Positions 1-6,690 of a stretch of DNA of 7,582 nt are shown piece by piece. A program made the translations under genes and the position numbers. The first letter of the stretch is position 1. Each line of letters starts with the position of its first letter. This stretch comes from Gammaproteobacteria bacterium UBA4475 (lineage in GTDB: Bacteria > Pseudomonadota > Gammaproteobacteria > Pseudomonadales > Azotimanducaceae). Location of the stretch: contig DGOD01000198.1 in the NCBI GenBank assembly GCA_002389265.1, positions 1 to 7,582 of the forward strand, written 5' to 3'. The notes under the pieces were generated by a model, which saw only the letters and a program-made list of their open reading frames with translations, ran no database searches and was not told the origin of the DNA.

Positions 1-927
1 GTCAGTCGAATTTTTCTGCGCCACCGAGTGTCAGGCATTGCTCGAGGGCTGCGCAGGCTAGCCGATTTCTGGCTTGGTCTGAGCCCGATCGTGGTGATGA
101 CGCTACTGGTGGCAGAAGTGGTCGTCCTGCTCGGTCTGGCAACAACGTTTGATGCTGCCGTTGTGGTTATCGGCTTCAGTGCTATTGTCGGCGTCCTTGG
201 CATGATCAATGCGATGAGCTTAAAGGTTAAGAGGATTCGCTTCGATAGCCCCAAGCTGAGCCAGCCGGTGAGGTTTGTGCAAATTACTGATGTGCATATA
301 GGCTCGAGAAACAAAGGGTTTCTGGATCGAGTAATACATAAAATCAATCAGCTGGAGCCAGATTTTTTGTGTATTACTGGGGACTTTATCGATGCTCCCG
401 GTGTTACTGAGACTACCTTGCAAGCCCTGACCACAGTCGCTGGGCCCATTTACTACTGCACCGGAAATCATGAAAAGTATGAGGACTTCGATGCGATTCT
501 TGCGCGGCTGGCCAACCTTGGTGTCACAATCCTGCGTGATGATAGCTTGCATCACCGCCATGATTTGCAGGTAATAGGCGTCGATGATATGGAAGATGCC
601 CTGCAGGTCAAACGGCAACTAGATCTGCTGGATATCAATCAACAGGCCTTTGTTTTACTGCTCTACCATCGCCCCAAGGGTCTTGAGGCCGCGGCCGCAG
701 CGGGTGTTGATTTGATGCTTAGTGGGCATACTCACAATGGCCAGATCGTGCCATTTAACTTGATCGTTAAGCGAGTTTTTGATCGAATAAAGGGCATGTA
801 CCATCTGAATCAGACCAGGCTCTACGTTTCACAAGGTACGGGTACCTGGGGACCAGTGATGCGGGTTGGCACGCGCAGCGAGATTACGCTATTTGAGTTG
901 TCCCCAACAGCTACGTTAAGTCAGTGA
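1..927 (+). CDS. Membrane-anchored metallophosphoesterase (YkuE/YaeI-like), 5' end cut by the window edge
   Basis: Calcineurin-like phosphoesterase of the type tethered to the inner membrane; related proteins hydrolyse phosphoesters such as lipid A precursors (YaeI-like), but the substrate here is unknown. Counting from the in-frame GTG at base 28, residues about 15-38 and 43-64 are two hydrophobic segments. The metal-binding signature follows in order: DVH at 88-90, GD at 118-119, GNHE at 146-149, a lone His in YHRP at 214 and GHTH at 233-236. All expected ligands are present, so the domain should be active. The frame is open to base 1, no ribosome-binding site precedes the GTG, and membrane relatives often have more N-terminal helices, so the true start is probably upstream of the window. 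The catalytic domain follows directly after the second helix. No operon partner is visible; 169 bases separate it from the next gene. Confidence 0.88.
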   Translation, partial: VSRIFLRHRVSGIARGLRRLADFWLGLSPIVVMTLLVAEVVVLLGLATTFDAAVVVIGFSAIVGVLGMINAMSLKVKRIRFDSPKLSQPVRFVQITDVHIGSRNKGFLDRVIHKINQLEPDFLCITGDFIDAPGVTETTLQALTTVAGPIYYCTGNHEKYEDFDAILARLANLGVTILRDDSLHHRHDLQVIGVDDMEDALQVKRQLDLLDINQQAFVLLLYHRPKGLEAAAAAGVDLMLSGHTHNGQIVPFNLIVKRVFDRIKGMYHLNQTRLYVSQGTGTWGPVMRVGTRSEITLFELSPTATLSQ

Positions 928-985
928 ATATTTTGTTAAGATTTTGTTATGCAAAAGCAGATGGCTGGGTATAGGTTGAATATGA

Positions 986-1006
986 CAGAGTGATGCTAAG
1001 ACTCTG
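986..1006. repeat. Short perfect inverted repeat in the gap before the acyl-CoA dehydrogenase
   Basis: CAGAGT (986-991) and its exact reverse complement ACTCTG (1001-1006) flank a 9-base spacer in the 169-base gap between the metallophosphoesterase and the acyl-CoA dehydrogenase. The arrangement could be an operator half-site pair for a regulator of the downstream gene or a weak hairpin. No T-tract of terminator type follows, and 6-base arms can arise by chance. No convincing promoter hexamer pair was found in this gap; TATAGG at 970-975 lies 20 bases after TTGTTA (944-949), which is too wide. Confidence 0.25.
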
Positions 1007-1084
1007 ATTCTTTGAAACTAGGATCCGCGCTAATCAAGCTGAAATAGACTTTGATCAGAGGCTTCGCTTCAATCACTACAACTC

Positions 1085-1090
1085 CAGGGA
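1085..1090 (+). promoter_or_regulatory. Ribosome-binding site of the acyl-CoA dehydrogenase
   Basis: CAGGGA lies 6 bases before the ATG at 1097 and is a reasonable Shine-Dalgarno sequence. It supports that ATG as the start. Confidence 0.6.
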
Positions 1091-1096
1091 AATCAA

Positions 1097-2290
1097 ATGA
1101 CAACAGATTCATTCAGAACAGACACTCGAGACTGGTTGGAAGCAAATTGTCCTGCATCCATGCGAACGCCTATGCCGGCGGACGAAATGTCGGGTGGTGG
1201 TCGACGGGCTCGCTATAAAAACCCTGAAACCCTCCTGTGGCTGAATCTGATGGCTGCAAAAGGATTTACGGCACCGACTTGGCCGAAAGAATACGGTGGC
1301 GCTGGGCTCAGCCCGACAGAAAATCAAATCCTGCGAGAAGAATTGACTCGCATTAATGCGCGACCTGCCCTGTCTGGTATGGGTTTGTCGATGATTGGGC
1401 CGGCGCTGCTCGAGTATGGCAGTGACGAGCAAAGAGCCGAACACCTACCAAAAATTGCCAGCGGCGAGATTTGGTGGTGCCAGGGCTACAGCGAACCTAA
1501 CGCGGGATCTGATCTTGCCAGCCTGCAGACCAAGGCGGTTGTCGATGGTGACGACTACATTATCAACGGCCAGAAGATCTGGACTTCAGGCGCGGACAAA
1601 GCCGACTGGATCTTTTGTCTGGTACGTACCGATGTTGAAGCGCCAAAACATAATGGCATCACTTTTATACTGTTTGATATGACGACCCCCGGCGTAACCG
1701 TCAAACCGATTAAGTTGATCAGTGGTCTGTCACCTTTCTGTGAAACCTTTTTTGAAAATGTGCGGGCACCCCGGAAGAATGTTATCGGTACGGTCAACGA
1801 TGGCTGGACGGTTGCGAAACGCCTGCTGCAATATGAGCGGACTATGATCGGTGGTGGCACTGGAGGTGGACAGCGAGGCAAGTCCTTGGCGGAGATTGCG
1901 CTTGAATATATCGGTCGAGAGGCGGGGCAGGCTGATGGTAAGCTGGCGGATCAAGCTCTGCGTACGGATCTGATCAATCATTCCATGAATGACCGCGCCT
2001 TTGGCCTGACAGTCAGACGCAGCTTCGATGAGTCGAAGACCAACACGGCACCGAGTTTTGTGTCTTCGATGTTTAAGTACTACGGCACGGAGCAGAATAT
2101 AAAGCGTTTTGAGCTGATGCAGCGGGCAATGGGTTCACAAATGCTCGGTTGGGAAGGCGAGGGCTTCGCTGAGGATGAGTTGACTCAGACTCGAGCCTGG
2201 CTGCGATCAAAAGCGAATTCTATCGAGGGTGGCACATCAGAAGTGCAACTGAATATTATTTCTAAGCGCGTACTCGGTCTGCCCGACTAG
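1097..2290 (+). CDS. Acyl-CoA dehydrogenase family protein (FadE-like)
   Basis: Flavin-dependent enzyme expected to introduce the alpha,beta double bond into an acyl-CoA, the first step of beta-oxidation, in the cytoplasm. The 397 residues cover the full three-part fold: helical N-terminal domain, middle beta domain with the FAD/substrate signature YSEPNAGSDLAS (131-142) and GQKIWTSGA (158-166), and a C-terminal helical domain ending in IEGGTSEVQ (376-384) and KRVLGLP (390-396). The early segment PTWPKEYGGAG (60-70) is typical of the FadE-like group that includes steroid side-chain and large-subunit pimeloyl-type enzymes. In the usual YEGT motif Glu precedes a single Gly; here Glu377 is shifted by one, while Glu247 in QYERTM lies where IVD- and LCAD-type enzymes carry their base. 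A glycine-rich stretch (252-258, GGGTGGG) follows. Chain length of substrate cannot be read from sequence. Start chosen by the upstream CAGGGA. Confidence 0.93.
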   Translation: MTTDSFRTDTRDWLEANCPASMRTPMPADEMSGGGRRARYKNPETLLWLNLMAAKGFTAPTWPKEYGGAGLSPTENQILREELTRINARPALSGMGLSMIGPALLEYGSDEQRAEHLPKIASGEIWWCQGYSEPNAGSDLASLQTKAVVDGDDYIINGQKIWTSGADKADWIFCLVRTDVEAPKHNGITFILFDMTTPGVTVKPIKLISGLSPFCETFFENVRAPRKNVIGTVNDGWTVAKRLLQYERTMIGGGTGGGQRGKSLAEIALEYIGREAGQADGKLADQALRTDLINHSMNDRAFGLTVRRSFDESKTNTAPSFVSSMFKYYGTEQNIKRFELMQRAMGSQMLGWEGEGFAEDELTQTRAWLRSKANSIEGGTSEVQLNIISKRVLGLPD

Positions 2291-2528
2291 CCCCGGTGCC
2301 TCGGCGCTCAGTCTCAGTGGGTGATGAGGTTGGCGGTGCTGCGCGTGATTAACATCAGCTTAGGGGTGATGACGCGAGGGTTGTGATTGCCGGCGCACTT
2401 GCAGAGCTGTTTGGTCAGTCTGCGTGGTCCGAACCGCTCATTAGTATTGATATCGAGCAGGTAAATATCCGCAAATTCACTGATCCTTAGTTTATACTGC
2501 GCGGCTTAATAACTGGCAAAATGGTGCA
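2291..2528. other. Spacer without a convincing gene
   Basis: This 238-base stretch separates the acyl-CoA dehydrogenase from the alpha/beta hydrolase. It holds a promoter-like TATACT near its right end but no T-tailed hairpin. Two overlapping frames are open: minus strand 2505 down to a TGA at 2316-2314 (63 codons, with no ATG, GTG or TTG until the 51st), and plus strand 2353 to a TAG at 2488-2490 (45 codons, first usable start GTG 2383). Neither has a recognisable product. They may be chance frames or a decayed gene. Confidence 0.5.
2493..2498 (+). promoter_or_regulatory. Possible -10 element ahead of the alpha/beta hydrolase
   Basis: TATACT matches the sigma-70 -10 consensus at five of six positions and would start transcription near 2505, leaving a leader of about 27 bases before the ATG at 2532. 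No good -35 hexamer lies 16-18 bases upstream (the bases there read around CGCAAA), so the promoter would be activator-dependent or the match is accidental. Confidence 0.3.
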
Positions 2529-2531
2529 TTG

Positions 2532-3404
2532 ATGGCACGCGGTAAAGCAAGCCCCACGTCACACTCATATTATTCGCAGCGCATGAAGCTCCATTACCTG
2601 GACTGGGGTAATGAAGACGCGCCGCCCCTGTTGCTGGTTCACGGTAATCGTGATCACTGCCATAACTGGGACTGGGTCGCTCAGGAGTTGCGAGACCAGT
2701 ATCACATTATTGCGCCGGATTTCCGTGGCCATGGTGACTCTCAATGGGTGTACGGCAGCGCCTACAGTCACAGCGAGTATATTTACGATCTGGCGCAGCT
2801 GATTCATCAGCAAAATCTCGCGCCATTGCACATTATCGCGCACTCGCTGGGTGGCGGCGTGGCGTTGCGCTACGCGGGTATCTATCCCGAAAACATCAAA
2901 AAAATGATTGTCATTGAGGGTACTGGCGGGCCGCCGGCGATGTATAACAAGCAGCCCGTGCATGAGCGTATGCGCCAGTGGGTTGAAGACACGCGAAAAA
3001 TGGCGGGTCGATTGCCCAAGCGCTATGCCAATCTAGAAGAGTCGGTGCGGCGAATGCAGGAGGCCAATACTCACCTGAGTGCTGAGCAGGCTCGGCACCT
3101 GACGGTGCATGGTAGCAATCAAAATGAAGACGGTACCTATAGTTGGAAGTTTGATAACTACACCCATGTTATGTCGCCCTACGATATGAGCCAAGAGCAG
3201 TCGCGGGAATTATGGGCGCGTATCGCCGCGCCAATATTATTGGTGAGCGGCAAAGAAAGCTGGTTCCGGCATGGCGAGCGCGAAGACCCGACTCGGTTGT
3301 TTAAGAACGCCAGGCATGTGGTGGTGGAGCAGGCGGGGCATTGGGTCCAGCATGATCAGCTAGCCGAGTTTCTGAGATTGACCAATGATTTCTTTGCGGA
3401 CTGA
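2532..3404 (+). CDS. Alpha/beta hydrolase
   Basis: Serine hydrolase of the alpha/beta fold, 290 residues, likely cytoplasmic since no signal peptide is visible; the ester or C-C substrate is unknown. The oxyanion-hole HG is at 37-38 in LLVHGNRDHC, and the strand-turn DFRGHGDS (63-70) is typical of the family. The nucleophile elbow is AHSLGGG with Ser105; the first Gly of GxSxG is replaced by Ala, which small-residue elbows tolerate. His270 in QAGHWVQHD is the catalytic His. The acid is less obvious: after the strand ILLVSG (235-240) comes KES, so Glu242 is the likely partner. A helical cap spans roughly 135-225. I chose the ATG at 2532 over the TTG three bases earlier; no strong ribosome-binding site is present. 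A start at Met18 (base 2583) would remove the opening residues before the first strand and seems less likely. It converges on the nucleotidase 40 bases away. Confidence 0.88.
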   Translation: MARGKASPTSHSYYSQRMKLHYLDWGNEDAPPLLLVHGNRDHCHNWDWVAQELRDQYHIIAPDFRGHGDSQWVYGSAYSHSEYIYDLAQLIHQQNLAPLHIIAHSLGGGVALRYAGIYPENIKKMIVIEGTGGPPAMYNKQPVHERMRQWVEDTRKMAGRLPKRYANLEESVRRMQEANTHLSAEQARHLTVHGSNQNEDGTYSWKFDNYTHVMSPYDMSQEQSRELWARIAAPILLVSGKESWFRHGEREDPTRLFKNARHVVVEQAGHWVQHDQLAEFLRLTNDFFAD

Positions 3405-3444
3405 GGGGTAGCCAGTTTGGCGCGGCTGCGAAGCTCCTGTGACG

Positions 3445-4788
3445 TTAGCGAGATGGCTGGTCAATCCGCAGACCATAGGTCTCGATATAATCCACCAATA
3501 CGTCTCTAACCAGCTGCTGGCTATCCTCGACCTTGAATAATCTTGGCGCGTTTTTACTGGCCTGAGCGGCGACGAAGCTGTTAGTGGCGACTCGGTAGGT
3601 CTTATCATCATCCAGCGCCAACAGACGCCAATGTTGTTCACCTTCCATGGATAACATTGTTCTGATGTCTGAGCCGCGGGCCGTGACTGTGACTACTGAA
3701 TTACCGAAGGGTTCGATGTTCCAGATGTTGCGGATGGTGATACTGCCACGGCGTATCCTGTCTCGAATTCCGCCGCTGTTGTAGAAACCAAAATCTGCCC
3801 CCGTGTAGCGCGCCAAAATGGCTTCAATGATGGGTTGCAGTTCTGTTCTCGAGTAGTCACGGTCAACACTGTTGATGCCCACGTCGACGATTTTTTCAAC
3901 GGCCTGCTCCCAGGTCGCGACCAAGTCAGCCACGACCGGGTCGGGCGGTGGTAGATCTTCGGCAGGGATGAGCTTGCCGTTGAAGCTCACCAATTTTCGG
4001 GTCTCCGTATCGACTGCTAATTGCAGATAACCCACGTAGGCGCCATAAAAACCTGCTTGTACTACATAGGTATTGTTGACCTTCACCGGTGGCGTAACGG
4101 TGGTGTGCGAATGACCGCCGATAATGACATCGATATTATCGATGACGGCAGCCAGTCGCTGTTCTTCTTCGTGTCCCACATGGGACAGCACCAGCACCAG
4201 ATCGACCAGTGGATCAAGGGCTTCGACCTGAGCGCGCAATACGGCCTCTGGTGATTCAAAGGCCAGATTCGCGTTACCCACGGGGGTTATCAGCTCGGGT
4301 GTCTTGGCGGTAATCAGACCAATAATGGCGATCTTGATGCCGTTAACCTGCATGACCAGGTTGGCGTTGTCGGCCAGCAGAACGCCATCAGCTGTTCTGG
4401 CGTTGGCGCTTAGTAGCGGGTAACCCGCAGTCTCGCGGAATAAGGCGATCTGGTGAGAACCATGATCGAACTCGTGGTTGCCCAGGGCGCCGGCGTTGTA
4501 GCCGACCCGATTGAGGATAGCAAAGATAGGCAGACCCTTGAACAGCGTGGAAACAGGAGTGCCCGAGATACTATCGCCAGCATCCAAAACCAGGACGCCC
4601 GGTTGCTGTCGTCGCGTCTGATCCACCAACGCGGCAATGCGAGCTGCGCCGGCAAATTCCGTGGTTTGTTGCATATGGCCATGCAAGTCATTGGTGTGAA
4701 TAATGGTCAGGGATCGATTGTCCGCCCACGTCAGGGGCGTTAGCAGTGCCCAGACAACGAGGCCAATAAGTCTGGCCGCGTTACGCAT
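3445..4788 (-). CDS. Secreted 5'-nucleotidase / UshA-type metallophosphatase
   Basis: Two-metal phosphatase of the 5'-nucleotidase/UDP-sugar hydrolase family, expected in the periplasm, releasing phosphate from nucleotides or related esters. Residues 1-22 form a signal peptide: positively charged start, hydrophobic core, and cleavage probably after TWA. The catalytic domain has HTNDLHGH (31-38), GD (71-72), GNHEFD (103-108), His203 in LSHVGHE and GGHSH (224-228), so all metal ligands are present. The C-terminal 5'-nucleotidase domain carries NSGGIR (337-342) and IEPFGN (358-363), which contact the base and act in domain closure in relatives. At 447 residues it is somewhat shorter than E. coli UshA (about 550). 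It is second in a minus-strand pair: its ATG overlaps the end of the esterase gene by 8 bases, with AGGT at 4797-4800 as ribosome-binding site. Co-translation is likely. The exact substrate cannot be told from sequence. Confidence 0.93.
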   Translation of the reverse strand: MRNAARLIGLVVWALLTPLTWADNRSLTIIHTNDLHGHMQQTTEFAGAARIAALVDQTRRQQPGVLVLDAGDSISGTPVSTLFKGLPIFAILNRVGYNAGALGNHEFDHGSHQIALFRETAGYPLLSANARTADGVLLADNANLVMQVNGIKIAIIGLITAKTPELITPVGNANLAFESPEAVLRAQVEALDPLVDLVLVLSHVGHEEEQRLAAVIDNIDVIIGGHSHTTVTPPVKVNNTYVVQAGFYGAYVGYLQLAVDTETRKLVSFNGKLIPAEDLPPPDPVVADLVATWEQAVEKIVDVGINSVDRDYSRTELQPIIEAILARYTGADFGFYNSGGIRDRIRRGSITIRNIWNIEPFGNSVVTVTARGSDIRTMLSMEGEQHWRLLALDDDKTYRVATNSFVAAQASKNAPRLFKVEDSQQLVRDVLVDYIETYGLRIDQPSR

Positions 4789-5908
4789 TCGAGGGTACCT
4801 GCAAGGCGGCGTTAAACCAATGGATCAGTGCGGGATTCTCGGTTCGGGCATAACTGTGGGATAACCCTTCAATTTCCCGATAGGTTAGGTCGGCGCCGGC
4901 CTGCTCGAGCTCAGCGCGAGCCATCTGCGCGATCTCCACCGGGAACATCCAGTCGAGGGTGCCGTGCACCAGGTAAATAGGCCGATTCTGCGCGTATTGA
5001 AGACGTCCTTGCAGCACAATATCGGGCTGTAATACGCCGGAGAAGGGCGCCAGGTGGGTAAAGGGCGAATCTGGATTCAGGCCTGCCTGCAGGCAATAGG
5101 AGGCGCCATCAGACATGCCGGTTAAGAGGATATGATCGTCGTCAATCATCCAATTTTGTCGCAGGTAAGTCAGAATCTTGAGTAGCGCTGGTAAGTCTCG
5201 GTCCGGTCCATCGAGAGCCCAGGTGTCGCCGGTGGATGTGGGGGCGACAAGAATAAAGCCTCGAGTACGGGCTTCGCGCAGCCAAGACCAGATAAAATCG
5301 CTGCCGTGGCCAGTCCCGCCGTGGAGGGCCATCACGACGGGAGCCGGTGCTTGCAGGTCAAGGTTTTCTGGCACATAGACTGAAAAGCCACCCCGGACAG
5401 TACGCTCATTGGCGACGCTAAGAATGCCGCGAGGTAAATGCTCGCTCGCTATAGCGTCCGTCGAGTCGGCTTCCTGATGGGCTAGTTGTCTGAGCAGGAG
5501 ACCGTTGGCGCGGGCCTCGGGCTCGAGGAAGTACTGATTCACTGGCGTCATCGCAGGGGCCAAAGCGTAGATCACCTCCTGTGTTCGACAGTGGGCCCGC
5601 ATGGCCCGCATCATTGGTGCGATATCCGTGTGATCACCGGTAATGCCCTCGCAAGCTCGCAATGCATAAGTTGCCGCCTGGTGCAGGGTCTTGCCAATTG
5701 CCGCGATATCTGCCGGAAACTCCACAGTGCTGAAGAAATTGAAGTCTTCTCGCAGTTGGGCCTCGAAGGGTTCGAAGGCGAGCTTGAGTTGGTTGCTGTG
5801 GGTTGGGTGGAAATTGCGCTGCAACTGTTCGAAGGCCTCCATGGCAGTCAACATAGAGGGCACAATTCGAGTGATTGCGCTGAGTAACCGGTCATTGTTT
5901 TCGGGCAT
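4781..5908 (-). CDS. Esterase/hydrolase with an N-terminal helical domain (polyhydroxybutyrate-depolymerase/phospholipase-like fold)
   Basis: Alpha/beta hydrolase of 375 residues. The C-terminal half (about 165-375) has the complete triad of the carboxylesterase/PHB-depolymerase-like group: HGG (196-198) for the oxyanion hole, GMSDG (264-268) with nucleophile Ser266, Asp319 in HGTLDW, and His351 in GLSHSYA. The first 150 residues or so look mostly helical, have no catalytic motif, and I do not recognise them. No signal peptide is visible, so a cytoplasmic location is likely, unlike its operon partner. Substrate unknown; a short-chain or aryl ester is possible. An in-frame TGA lies four codons upstream, so translation starts at the ATG at 5908 or later; no clear ribosome-binding site precedes it, and Met19 or Met23 are alternatives. 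It is the first gene of a two-gene operon and is divergent from rluA, with 108 bases between their starts. Confidence 0.85.
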   Translation of the reverse strand: MPENNDRLLSAITRIVPSMLTAMEAFEQLQRNFHPTHSNQLKLAFEPFEAQLREDFNFFSTVEFPADIAAIGKTLHQAATYALRACEGITGDHTDIAPMMRAMRAHCRTQEVIYALAPAMTPVNQYFLEPEARANGLLLRQLAHQEADSTDAIASEHLPRGILSVANERTVRGGFSVYVPENLDLQAPAPVVMALHGGTGHGSDFIWSWLREARTRGFILVAPTSTGDTWALDGPDRDLPALLKILTYLRQNWMIDDDHILLTGMSDGASYCLQAGLNPDSPFTHLAPFSGVLQPDIVLQGRLQYAQNRPIYLVHGTLDWMFPVEIAQMARAELEQAGADLTYREIEGLSHSYARTENPALIHWFNAALQVPSNA

Positions 5909-5937
5909 GGGCGAGGATCAAATGAATTTAATAGGGA

Positions 5938-5943
5938 ACTATA
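5938..5943 (-). promoter_or_regulatory. Possible -10 element for the esterase-nucleotidase operon
   Basis: Read on the minus strand the bases are TATAGT, five of six matches to the -10 consensus, placed so that transcription would start near 5931, about 23 bases before the esterase ATG. No -35 hexamer resembling TTGACA lies 16-18 bases upstream (GGGAAG region). The same gap must also serve rluA on the other strand. Confidence 0.3.
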
Positions 5944-6016
5944 CGATATTTTTCCGTGCGCTTCCCGACTATGATGCCCGGGTACCGGAACTTACCAGGA
6001 CTCACCAGGCAGCTTG

Positions 6017-6670
6017 ATGAATTACACCTTTCACGAACCACCACCCTGCCATGACCCGCTATCGATTATCTATGCAGATGATGACATCCTGGTTGTGGAT
6101 AAGCCTGCGGGCTTGCTTTCGGTGCCTGGGCGGGTCATGAAAGATTGTGTTCTGAGCCGTGTGCTGCAGGCATTTCCGCAGGTCAGGATCGTCCACCGGC
6201 TTGATTTAGATACCTCTGGCGTGATGGTGCTAGGGCTGAGTCAGCTGGCGGTGTCAGATCTGAATCGACAATTTCGTGAAAGGTTGGTGGTGAAAAGCTA
6301 TGCCGCTCAGGTCTTCGGTACATTGGACCAGACCCAAGGTGAGATCAGCTGGCCAATTGCACCAGATCCGATCAACCGGCCTCGGCAAAAAATCGATCCA
6401 GAGCATGGCAAGCAGGCCCTCACTCGCTATCAATTGATGCTGCAGAGCGCAGATTCGGCGCGCCTGGCATTATTTCCTTTGACGGGCCGTAGTCATCAAC
6501 TTCGCTTGCACCTTGCTCACCTGGGGCACCCCATACTGGGTTGTGATCTGTACGCCCATGAGGCCGCTTTCCAGGCAGCACCAAGGCTGATGCTGCATGC
6601 GGAAAAGCTGGCGTTTAGTCATCCTAAAACGGCCACACCAGAGGCATTTTCTTCGCCTGTGCCCTTTTAA
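6017..6670 (+). CDS. rluA: Dual-specificity 23S rRNA/tRNA pseudouridine synthase RluA
   Basis: Isomerises specific uridines to pseudouridine; E. coli RluA acts on U746 of 23S rRNA and U32 of several tRNAs. This protein is 217 residues, nearly the enterobacterial length, and aligns to RluA without gaps of note. It shows the KPAGLLSVPGR entry motif (29-39), the catalytic HRLDLDTSG (60-68) with Asp63, RQFRER (84-89), the RluA-typical NRPRQK (120-125), and the LTGRSHQLRLHL stretch (155-166) followed by GHPILG (170-175). No N-terminal S4 domain is present, as expected for RluA rather than RluC or RluD. The ATG at 6017 is chosen over the TTG at 6014 because AGG at 6007-6009 lies 7 bases upstream. 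It appears monocistronic, divergent from the esterase operon and converging with the enoyl-CoA hydratase relative 20 bases away. The close fit makes the symbol fairly secure. Confidence 0.93.
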   Translation: MNYTFHEPPPCHDPLSIIYADDDILVVDKPAGLLSVPGRVMKDCVLSRVLQAFPQVRIVHRLDLDTSGVMVLGLSQLAVSDLNRQFRERLVVKSYAAQVFGTLDQTQGEISWPIAPDPINRPRQKIDPEHGKQALTRYQLMLQSADSARLALFPLTGRSHQLRLHLAHLGHPILGCDLYAHEAAFQAAPRLMLHAEKLAFSHPKTATPEAFSSPVPF

Positions 6671-6685
6671 TCGATACCGATTAGC
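6668..6685. repeat. Small hairpin at the convergent gene end
   Basis: TAATCG (6668-6673) and CGATTA (6678-6683) can pair around a 4-base loop, starting on the rluA stop codon and filling most of the 20-base gap between the converging genes. It lacks a following T-tract on either strand, so it is not a standard intrinsic terminator; it might slow polymerase or stabilise 3' ends, or be chance. Confidence 0.25.
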
Positions 6686-6690
6686 TTCAG

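Noticed and set aside
220..618. Minus-strand open frame of 132 codons
   Set aside because: Lies entirely antisense to the metallophosphoesterase, whose motifs are clear; no recognisable domain or ribosome-binding site.
688..700. GC-rich GCCGCGGCCGC palindromic run
   Set aside because: Encodes an alanine run in the metallophosphoesterase and is explained by codon use.
2324..2386. 20-codon plus-strand frame starting at ATG 2324
   Set aside because: Very short, no clear ribosome-binding site, and no recognisable product.
3411..3421. GCCA-GTT-TGGC hairpin between the converging hydrolase and nucleotidase genes
   Set aside because: Only 4 base pairs and no T-tract on either strand, so not supportable as a terminator.
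5447..5456. Perfect 10-base palindrome CGCTATAGCG
   Set aside because: Inside the esterase coding region with no partner copies nearby; probably chance.
5486..6017. Plus-strand open frames (5486-5887 and 5691-6017) opposite the esterase start and running to rluA
   Set aside because: Antisense to the helical half of the esterase; composition is Ser/Arg-rich and shadow-like, with no family signature.
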